IMG/VR virus record: IMGVR_UViG_3300038696_000289
Location: 1 to 35,514 of that record
Reading direction: 5' to 3' (one strand)
DNA length: 35,514 bases
Source: a virus
Shown here: positions 24,278 through 29,434 of the stretch, one piece after another
Numbering within the stretch: the first letter of the stretch is position 1
Layout: each line of letters begins with the position of its first letter
The notes under the pieces: model-generated
What the model was told of the DNA's origin: nothing
What the model saw: the letters and a program-made list of their open reading frames with translations, nothing else
Database searches by the model: none
Translations under genes and position numbers: made by a program

Positions 24278-24603
24278 CGCGCACCTCCCGTTTCAGATTT
24301 TGCCGACGTCGCGATAGTCGCCGCCTTACCCAGCGGCGTCGAATCGCAAACGATCACAGCCAGCCCAGCAGGCATCCGGATCTCCACCACCTGCCCCTCA
24401 TCGATGGTTGCCCGCAATATCGAGCGACCATCCACAGTCGGAGTGCTCACCCCGTGTGCAGCAAACTGCACCGCCCCACACTTGCCCTTAGTCGCAGGCA
24501 GCTCACGCTGCCCACGCACCGCCGCCCGGTAGCCCGGCGAGCACCGAGCAAGGAAGGCATCTTTTTCTTGTGTTTTTACGGCAGGGATCATAATGTGAGC
24601 CAC
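24274..24603 (-). CDS. First gene of the late unit, unknown function
   Basis: A 109-residue protein starting MAHIMIPAVKTQEKDAFLAR, then CSPGYRAAVRGQRELP, and ending in short beta text (EGQVVEIRMPAGLAVIVC, DSTPLGKAATIATS). No motif recognised. It opens the long leftward late unit and overlaps the hydrolase start (ATGA). Upstream, 24604-24670, is the only place for a late promoter before the preceding unit's terminator; I see no strong -10/-35 pair there, as expected if an activator is needed. Confidence 0.6.
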   Translation of the reverse strand: MAHIMIPAVKTQEKDAFLARCSPGYRAAVRGQRELPATKGKCGAVQFAAHGVSTPTVDGRSILRATIDEGQVVEIRMPAGLAVIVCDSTPLGKAATIATSAKSETGGAR

Positions 24604-24670
24604 ACCATAACAGACCCCAAAAAAGCCGTCTAATCACCAGTCCCACCAGTCCAGTCGGTCATAAAAAACA

Positions 24671-24955
24671 TCAAAAGCCCCGCTCAGACAACCAGTCTGG
24701 CGGGGCTTTGTATTTTAAAAGTCCGCATTCGCCAGCTCGCTGTGAGTCACCTTGGACGTTCTCAGTCTTGTGGATAATTTGGACAGATAGAGAGTTATCG
24801 TCATCCTTATGATCAGGGCAGTTCGGACAGTAGATCGCTGTCACTCGATTTTCCGTGTGGAGAGCGTCGAACATCGAACCAGTCCAGCCGCAGCGATGAC
24901 ATCGGCAGGACTGAGAACCAGACGGACTATTCAATTCATTTCGTTCCTCATTCAT
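24671..24955 (-). CDS. Zinc-ribbon protein of the accessory island
   Basis: A 94-residue protein with CRCHRCGW (residues 16-23) and YCPNC (residues 40-44), two Cys pairs of a zinc-ribbon or DUF-type zinc finger. The start reads MNEERNELNSPSGSQS, almost the same as the start of the methyltransferase at 26478 (MNEVRNERNELADPLGSA); the DNA of both contains the repeated box. The C-terminus (PPDWLSERGF) is encoded inside the terminator stem, so the terminator overlaps the stop. It is the last gene of the accessory island. Binding partner unknown. Confidence 0.6.
   Translation of the reverse strand: MNEERNELNSPSGSQSCRCHRCGWTGSMFDALHTENRVTAIYCPNCPDHKDDDNSLSVQIIHKTENVQGDSQRAGECGLLKYKAPPDWLSERGF
24674..24715. 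terminator. Strong bidirectional hairpin terminator, end of accessory island
   Basis: AAAGCCCCGC (24674-24683) pairs with GCGGGGCTTT (24700-24709). An inner CAGAC/GTCTG stem (685-689 with 695-699) extends it around an AACCA loop with a single bulged T. T-rich sequence follows on both strands: TTTTGATGTTTTTT on the minus strand, and GTATTTT on the plus. It overlaps the last codons of the zinc-ribbon gene and separates the island from the late unit. Confidence 0.88.
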
Positions 24956-25265
24956 GATTCAGTTCCACGTTCTGAGAAAGTTTCTTTGCCGCTTTGCGCT
25001 CTCGTTTGAGCCTCGCCGCTTCCAGCTTTTCCAGATCGCTTTTAGTTTTTGGCCGCGCTGGATCGTTGCGGATAGACACCGCTGACCTTTTTCGACGTCT
25101 AGGCATTTTGTATCCATAATCATAATCCATAGGGGTCACACCGAAAGCGGCAGCGAGCATCATGGATCCTGCCGTACGATCCCGAACCACACCCACAGAA
25201 CCAGTCAGATCGTGCGAACGCGAGCTATCGTCGCGGTTGTTTGAGTCATTGATTGTATTAGTCAT
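24948..25265 (-). CDS. Small basic protein with PTGS-type box, unknown function
   Basis: A 105-residue protein with a polar N-terminus (NDSNNRDDSSRSHDLTGSVG) containing the LTGS coded by the repeated box. Then come a hydrophobic MMLAAAFGVTPMDYDYGY and a very basic C-terminus (PRRRKRSAVSIRNDP; KLEAARLKRERKAAKKLSQN), typical of nucleic-acid contacts. It overlaps the next gene by 8 bp. No family recognised. Confidence 0.55.
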   Translation of the reverse strand: MTNTINDSNNRDDSSRSHDLTGSVGVVRDRTAGSMMLAAAFGVTPMDYDYGYKMPRRRKRSAVSIRNDPARPKTKSDLEKLEAARLKRERKAAKKLSQNVELNHE

Positions 25266-25317
25266 AATTGTGTTAGTTCAGGATTCAGGCGGACGGCTCG
25301 CGTCCACGTCTTCGATG

Positions 25318-25785
25318 TTATTGTAGATTGAAAAATCCAAGCGCCCCTTTGCATGGCGTGAATGGAAGCGGACGGGCGTTCTTTAGCACAAAGCCGTAAT
25401 CACCCATAAACCAATTGGAGTCGGAACTATCCACGCAATCAACTATTTCGGCCACACCGACAACGCCGCCCCGTTGCAACTCGGACAGTTTCGGCAGGTT
25501 GTTGACCCCGCAATATTGGATGGCGAAAAATTCAGCATCATCGTATTCATCGCGGGTGCAGCCCTTCCCAGCGTGAACTAAAAAGCGACCTCGAAAGTTT
25601 GTCTTCCAGCTACGATTCTCTATGTCTTTGCCAGCATTGACAATGAGCCATGCCCAAGGCTGTCTGATCGAGAGCGCGGGCAGTTTCGGCAAGTCCAACA
25701 CAGAACCAGCCGGAGCAGGACAATCCAGCTCGCGCTCGGTTATTTGAGGCATTTCATCCTCTAGTAGATTCATTTGTTTTTCCAT
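25318..25785 (-). CDS. ASCH-domain protein
   Basis: A 155-residue protein with the ASCH/PUA-like signature LPALSIRQPWAWLIVNAGKD and ENRSWKTNFRGRFLVHAGKG, followed by GGVVGVAEIVDCVDSSDS and the closing beta strand FTPCKGALGFFNL. ASCH proteins bind RNA or modified nucleotides, and are common as stand-alone phage genes; the precise target here is unknown. The first 35 residues are an acidic extension with PAPAGSV, encoded by the repeated box, and are not part of the ASCH fold. The next island gene starts 4 bp upstream. Confidence 0.85.
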   Translation of the reverse strand: MEKQMNLLEDEMPQITERELDCPAPAGSVLDLPKLPALSIRQPWAWLIVNAGKDIENRSWKTNFRGRFLVHAGKGCTRDEYDDAEFFAIQYCGVNNLPKLSELQRGGVVGVAEIVDCVDSSDSNWFMGDYGFVLKNARPLPFTPCKGALGFFNLQ

Positions 25786-25789
25786 CGTT

Positions 25790-26200
25790 TTAGTCCTTTC
25801 GTTCGCTGGATCGCCTGTCCTCAGTGTTATTGTTTCCCATCTCTTGGATCAGATTCGGCGTGTGGACGCGCCACTCCAAAGATGAATACGGAGAACCAGT
25901 CGGTTCGATTAATATCGTTCGTGTCATACTTCCTCCTCGGTTCGTTAAATCGGAAACGCGCCGAGTTCCACCCGTAACGCTAGTTCCCATCCTGCCTTTT
26001 TGATTGGGCATTTCGTCCCATAGGACACAAATCGAACCCGCTTTGTTTCGATACACATCTCCCCGCATTCCGAAGAATGCGGATCGTGTCGTCTCTTGAA
26101 CTCTTTCGCCGTTTTGCAGCGATTGCAGGTATTTAACCAATGCCGAACCAGTCGGTTGGATCAATGGCGAGGTCGTGGGTTTTTCGTTATCAGTCTGCAT
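25790..26200 (-). CDS. Island protein with two box-derived segments, unknown function
   Basis: A 136-residue protein with two copies of the box peptide: LIQPTGSALVKYL near residues 13-25 and LIEPTGSPYSSLEW near 97-110. Between them is a compact basic region (RGDVYRNKAGSICVLWDEMP, KGRMGTSVTGGTRRVSDLTN) that could be a small RNA- or DNA-binding fold. The last 40 residues (SLEWRVHTPNLIQEMG) are shared almost letter for letter with the gene at 27046, due to a 77-bp DNA repeat. An inner ATG around residue 91 (MTRTILIEP) may begin a separate small frame. Function unknown. Confidence 0.58.
   Translation of the reverse strand: MQTDNEKPTTSPLIQPTGSALVKYLQSLQNGERVQETTRSAFFGMRGDVYRNKAGSICVLWDEMPNQKGRMGTSVTGGTRRVSDLTNRGGSMTRTILIEPTGSPYSSLEWRVHTPNLIQEMGNNNTEDRRSSERKD
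25826..25902. repeat. 77-bp direct repeat, copy A
   Basis: Matches 27271-27347 at 74 of 77 positions, same orientation, starting with GTTATT and ending in the box (CCAGTCG). It codes in both places for SLEWRVHTPNLIQEMG. Recombination between the copies would delete 1,445 bp, including the small gene and the methyltransferase. Confidence 0.95.
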
Positions 26201-26204
26201 GATT

Positions 26205-26429
26205 TTAGTCTTTGGTTGATTTTACATTGTCGGGGTTTTCCTTCTGCCACACTTCCATGCGTTCAGCAAAGGCTCTGCATTCGTCGTGACCCGTCTGGTC
26301 TCCGTTCATCCATAGTAATTTTGCGTATTTCCTGACCGCCTTCGGAGCGATCTTATCTTGAGCACGGAGAAAAAAGTAAGGCTCACCATCATGGAGCTTA
26401 CTGAGTGTGTTTGTGTTTTCATATTTCAT
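26205..26429 (-). CDS. Small island protein, unknown function
   Basis: A 74-residue protein starting MKYENTNTLSKLHDGEPYFF, then FFLRAQDKIAPKAVRKYAKL and CRAFAERMEVWQKENPDN, an all-helical pattern with charged and aromatic residues. This gene has no box inside its coding sequence. The box lies 19 bp upstream of its ATG instead, in a short open frame that ends TGSKPITL. It is 5 bp from the next gene. No motif recognised. Confidence 0.55.
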   Translation of the reverse strand: MKYENTNTLSKLHDGEPYFFLRAQDKIAPKAVRKYAKLLWMNGDQTGHDECRAFAERMEVWQKENPDNVKSTKD

Positions 26430-26477
26430 AGTGTTATCGGTTTAGAACCAGTCGAATCTGCGAATGCGAGTTTCGCG

Positions 26478-27053
26478 CTAGTGTTTGATTGAATCAGTCG
26501 GCTCGCATCCGCTGATCTCAGTGTTCAGCTTCATAAAAACCAGCCAATGGGTTTTCGCAGTTTTGCCGCAGCGTTGACCGATCAGCGGCCGCTCGGACGT
26601 TAATTTTAAAATCTGGCTCACAGGGATTTCGTGCTCGTTCCATTTAAAAATCAGCGTCCCTTCGTTTTTTAGCACCCGAAAGCACTCCGAGAATCCAGCA
26701 CGTATCATGTCCTTCCAGTCTGTCGGTAGCTTTCCGTATTTCTTAGCCTGCCATCCTTTCTCGCCCGCACGTAGCAAGTGCGGCGGATCGAATACGACCA
26801 TCGCGAAACTTCCGTCAGGCCACGGCAGAGCGGTGAAGTCGGCCAGCACGTCGGGATTGACTGTCAGCGTCCGGCGACCGCCTTTGCTGGACTTGTCTTT
26901 GAGTTCGTGCGTTTCCCTTCGCTTGTCAGCAAAAACCGCGCGATCATCTTGGCGGTCCAACCAAAACATTCGAGACCCGCAGCAGGCATCCAGCACCGGG
27001 GCTGAACCAAGCGGATCAGCCAATTCATTACGTTCGTTCCTCACTTCATTCAT
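26478..27053 (-). CDS. SAM-dependent methyltransferase with DPPH motif
   Basis: A 191-residue class I methyltransferase with VLDACCGSRMFW (SAM-binding motif I, residues 20-31) and VVFDPPHLLRAG (DPPH at 89-92, the catalytic motif of N6-adenine and related methyltransferases), followed by YGKLPTDWKDMIRAGFSECF and LIFKWNEHEIPVSQ. This family is common in phages; the likely substrate is DNA adenine, but RNA or other nucleotides cannot be excluded. The first 18 residues (MNEVRNERNELADPLGSA) come from the repeated box and precede the enzyme domain. A second box-like sequence (GCEPTDSIKH) ends the protein. It overlaps the next gene by 8 bp. Confidence 0.8.
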   Translation of the reverse strand: MNEVRNERNELADPLGSAPVLDACCGSRMFWLDRQDDRAVFADKRRETHELKDKSSKGGRRTLTVNPDVLADFTALPWPDGSFAMVVFDPPHLLRAGEKGWQAKKYGKLPTDWKDMIRAGFSECFRVLKNEGTLIFKWNEHEIPVSQILKLTSERPLIGQRCGKTAKTHWLVFMKLNTEISGCEPTDSIKH

Positions 27054-27420
27054 GGTGGTCCTTATCGTTCGCCGGAATAAATTCCATGACCTGCTTTGTG
27101 AGGTCGGGATCGTATTCGGGGCTTTCGGGATCAGCGCATGAGTAGATCGTGAGGCGACACATCAGCGCGTTCAGAGACGGGTCGTTGATTCGTGCGGCCT
27201 CCTCACCTAATTTGTGCAGCAGGCTTCCGAGGATCATCAGTGGCTGGCGCATCGTAGCCGAGAAGCTGCTGTTATTCTTTCCCATCTCTTGGATCAGATT
27301 CGGCGTGTGGACGCGCCACTCCAAAGATGAAGACGGAGAACAAGTCGCTTCTGGACAACCCTCACCATCCTCTTGTTGGAGTTCGGTTCCGGGCTTCGTT
27401 GTATCGTTTTCGGTTTGCAT
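27046..27420 (-). CDS. First gene of the accessory island, unknown function
   Basis: A 124-residue acidic protein. Residues 1-50 are polar and contain PEATCSPSSSLEWRVHTPNL, from the box and the 77-bp repeat. Residues 55-124 are helical (MRQPLMILGSLLHKLGEEA; ALMCRLTIYSC), then acidic (ADPESPEYDPDLTKQVMEFI). The start lies next to the divergent regulatory region and the gene is transcribed away from the early genes. No family recognised; the helical part could be a small antirepressor or regulator. Confidence 0.58.
   Translation of the reverse strand: MQTENDTTKPGTELQQEDGEGCPEATCSPSSSLEWRVHTPNLIQEMGKNNSSFSATMRQPLMILGSLLHKLGEEAARINDPSLNALMCRLTIYSCADPESPEYDPDLTKQVMEFIPANDKDHHE
27271..27347. repeat. 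77-bp direct repeat, copy B
   Basis: The partner of 25826-25902 (three mismatches). The box in this copy is degenerate (ACAAGTCG instead of ACCAGTCG), so the encoded peptide reads ATCS rather than PTGS. Confidence 0.95.
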
Positions 27421-27480
27421 AGTTTTTCGTGGTTAGTGGTTAGTTTGTCGTCGGATTCGCCAGGATTGACGGCTCCGAAT

Positions 27481-27502
27481 TGTCAGGTGTTTACACCCGA
27501 CA
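27481..27502. promoter_or_regulatory. Palindromic operator candidate in the divergent control region
   Basis: Left arm TGTCAGGTGT and right arm ACACCCGACA are reverse complements at 9 of 10 positions around a central TT. It lies about 80 bp upstream of the Cro/Ner-like ATG and 61 bp from the start of the accessory island, so one regulator could control both units. Confidence 0.7.
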
Positions 27503-27523
27503 AAAATAAATTAAACTTTTTGC

Positions 27524-27557
27524 TTGCACAGTCAAGACATTTGGCTAAACATTTGGC
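27524..27557 (+). promoter_or_regulatory. Possible early promoter with CATTTGGC operator half-sites
   Basis: A possible -35 TTGCAC (27524-27529) is 16 bp from TAAACA (27546-27551), leaving only about 11 bp to the ATG, so the transcript would be almost leaderless. Two direct CATTTGGC copies (27538-27545 and 27550-27557, 12 bp apart) overlap it and are good candidates for autoregulation by the Cro/Ner-like protein. Weak hexamers; low confidence. Confidence 0.4.
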
Positions 27558-27562
27558 GAATC

Positions 27563-27760
27563 ATGCAAAACACCAGCACCAACATTAAATCTTTTGCCGA
27601 GTGGCGATCCGGATTCGCCCTGCGCGGCACCTCGATCAATAAGTGGGCAACGCAGTCGGGTTTTCGGCCTCACACCGCTTACGACGCCCTAAAAGGCGCG
27701 CGCGGTGGTCCCAAAGCACAGGCCGTGCTCAAAGCGGCAGACAAATACCTCGCACAATAA
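27563..27760 (+). CDS. Cro/Ner-like HTH regulator
   Basis: A 65-residue DNA-binding protein, starting at MQNTSTNIKSFAEWR (27563; an earlier ATG at 27524 overlaps the promoter and is less likely). The core GTSINKWATQSGFRPHTAYD, then LKGARGGPKAQAVLKA, has the helix-turn-helix pattern of Ner/Cro-like phage proteins with an Arg/Gly recognition loop. As the first gene of the early unit it probably represses its own promoter through the CATTTGGC repeats or the palindrome, as Mu Ner does. No separate long repressor like Mu c is seen, so this protein may be the immunity regulator. Confidence 0.75.
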   Translation: MQNTSTNIKSFAEWRSGFALRGTSINKWATQSGFRPHTAYDALKGARGGPKAQAVLKAADKYLAQ

Positions 27761-27778
27761 TAGCCTCCACTATACCCC

Positions 27779-28144
27779 ATGCCAAAAATATCACAGCCCC
27801 ACCAGATAGAGCTAGCCCTCACCGAGTTAGGGTTCCCAGGTCGCGACACCGTGACCGCCGGGGAGATCGCAGAAAAATTAGGATGTGACCTAAAGCACAT
27901 CCACAACCTCATCGATGAGGGGCACATCGTCGCGGCCAACATAGCCCGACGCCAGCGCGGAGCCTATCGCATCCCCGTCTCCGCCTACTACGCCTGGCTC
28001 ACGACCTGCCTCACGGCAATGCCTGCCGAGAATCCAGTCCTAAACCTGGAAACGGGAAAACTAATCCAACTTTTTCGTCAGCTCGCCGAGCGCCTAGAGC
28101 TACGCGGCGAGCATCCAATAACCCTGCTCAAAAATAAAAAATAA
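27779..28144 (+). CDS. Excisionase/MerR-like HTH protein
   Basis: A 121-residue protein with DTVTAGEIAEKLGCDLKHIH and NLIDEGHIVAANIARRQRGA, then YRIPVSAYYAWL, the winged-helix pattern of HTH_17/excisionase-type proteins: recognition helix, then a basic wing and the YRIP strand. It lies 18 bp after the Cro/Ner-like gene. It is probably an early regulator or DNA-bending factor. The C-terminal half is helical (LIQLFRQLAERLELRG). Confidence 0.75.
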   Translation: MPKISQPHQIELALTELGFPGRDTVTAGEIAEKLGCDLKHIHNLIDEGHIVAANIARRQRGAYRIPVSAYYAWLTTCLTAMPAENPVLNLETGKLIQLFRQLAERLELRGEHPITLLKNKK

Positions 28145-28165
28145 ACAACAAAACCGCCTAACCCC

Positions 28166-28327
28166 ATGACCGTCACACTCCTCACAACCATCACACTCAC
28201 CATCCTAGCCGCCGTGCTAGTCGCCACACTCACGCTAGCCTCCATGCTACTCGCCGAGGAGGCAAACGACCGCCGCGACCGCCGCGACCGCGCCCACCGC
28301 CTAACCCAAGGCGGCAGCCTCTCCTAG
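28166..28327 (+). CDS. Small single-pass membrane protein
   Basis: A 53-residue protein, MTVTLLTTITLTILAAVLVA, continuing TLTLASMLLA as one transmembrane helix, then an arginine-aspartate tail (EANDRRDRRDRAHRL). It uses the same codons as the neighbours and its stop joins GATC array copy 9. Small early membrane proteins can serve in exclusion or host takeover; the function is unknown. Confidence 0.58.
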   Translation: MTVTLLTTITLTILAAVLVATLTLASMLLAEEANDRRDRRDRAHRLTQGGSLS

Positions 28328-28348
28328 ATCCGTCCGATCCATCTGATC
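28327..28348. repeat. GATC nonamer array, copy 9
   Basis: GATCCGTCC, GATCCATCT, GATC, 9-bp period. It is the only copy in the rightward early unit. Confidence 0.8.
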
Positions 28349-28375
28349 AAAATCAAACCCACAAAAAAAATTACC

Positions 28376-28642
28376 ATGAAAATCGAACTCCAAATCAACA
28401 ACTCCCGCCCCTGGCAGATCAACACGCCACCACCCCGCGACCGCCTCTTCGAAATCATGCACCAAGGCACCCGCCTAATCTGCGGCTACGACGAGCGCCG
28501 AGAGTGCTGGGGAATCGGCACCGACACCCGCCTGGAGCGTGAGGACATCACCCACTGGCGCGAGCTCAGCACCGAGCAACACGCTTACATTTGGGACACA
28601 CTCATCGCCAATCCATTCAATAGCAATTTCGACCAAAAGTAA
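28376..28642 (+). CDS. Early protein of unknown function
   Basis: An 88-residue protein, MKIELQINNSRPWQINTPPP, then RDRLFEIMHQGTRLICGYDE, with a Trp-containing C-terminal half (ECWGIGTDTRLEREDITHWR; HAYIWDTLIANPF). The text suggests a compact alpha-beta domain. No homolog recognised. It lies upstream of the ParB-like gene in the early unit. Confidence 0.6.
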   Translation: MKIELQINNSRPWQINTPPPRDRLFEIMHQGTRLICGYDERRECWGIGTDTRLEREDITHWRELSTEQHAYIWDTLIANPFNSNFDQK

Positions 28643-28668
28643 ATACCTCGCCACCAACCACTAAAAAC

Positions 28669-29415
28669 ATGAACACACCCACACCAAAACACAGCCCCTC
28701 CATCGAGATCAGCCGCATCCTGGATCTCACCCTACAAGAGCTACAGATGCGCGAGGAGATCGACCACACCCATATCGACGACCTCAAGGAGCACCTCGAT
28801 GAGCTCCCCCCGATCACAGTTTTCCAAGACGGCGAGTTTGATCGCTATTTTATCGGCGATGGATGGCACCGATTCCTGGCGCATAAACTGAGCAATAAAA
28901 AGCAGATCAAAGCCGACATCCGCCCAGGCGGCAAAGACGCCGCCCTACGCCACGCCCTAGGAGCCAACGCCGAACACGACGCCCTCCGCCGCACAAATCG
29001 CGACAAGCGCAAGGCCGTAAAAATCGCCCTAAAATCGCATAGTGCGATTTTTGGCACCGATAAAATCAAGAATGTAGCCGTCGCGGAACTCTGCAAAGTC
29101 GCCGAATCATTCGTCCGCAAAGTCCGCAAAGAGCTAGAGATAAAAGCCGACAACCAGCCAGCCGAAAGCGGATCAACCGGGGGCGAGCCTCCCGCCCAAA
29201 TCGACTTTTTCGCTGAGCTAAACGCCTCTTACAAAACCATTGCAGACGGGTTTAACCAGGTCTTAAACCACACCTATTTTATCCGCCCGGACGTTACTAA
29301 GGCCGAAAAACTCGCAGCCGTAGCCGACATCCAGCGCGACCTAGCCAACCGCTCCCAGTCCATCAAAGATCTCAAGGCCAGGCTCGAAGCTCAGGAGGAT
29401 GCCTCCGGAAAATAA
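28669..29415 (+). CDS. ParB/Srx-fold nuclease-like protein
   Basis: A 248-residue protein with a ParB N-terminal domain: EISRILDLTLQELQMREEID, DDLKEHLDELPPITVFQDGE and the signature YFIGDGWHRFLAHK (about residues 60-73), matching the G-D-G-(F/W)-H-R box of ParB/KorB proteins. The following basic region ALRHALGANAEHDALRRTNR and an HTH-like CKVAESFVRKVRKE suggest DNA binding. The C-terminus is a helical coiled segment. It is placed 20 bp before the transposase, and could help target choice or replication; the role is inferred. The upstream leader CTAAAAAC before the ATG has no Shine-Dalgarno. Confidence 0.82.
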   Translation: MNTPTPKHSPSIEISRILDLTLQELQMREEIDHTHIDDLKEHLDELPPITVFQDGEFDRYFIGDGWHRFLAHKLSNKKQIKADIRPGGKDAALRHALGANAEHDALRRTNRDKRKAVKIALKSHSAIFGTDKIKNVAVAELCKVAESFVRKVRKELEIKADNQPAESGSTGGEPPAQIDFFAELNASYKTIADGFNQVLNHTYFIRPDVTKAEKLAAVADIQRDLANRSQSIKDLKARLEAQEDASGK

Positions 29416-29434
29416 TCATCCTGCCTAAAAAATC

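Noticed and set aside
26435-26448. CGGTTTAGAACC as an internal transposase site
   Set aside because: It shares GGTTTAGAA with the right-end boxes but lacks the GACAG lead, and one short match is weak; noted only.
5325-28348. GATC arrays as CRISPR repeats
   Set aside because: The units are 9 bp without spacers and no cas genes are present.
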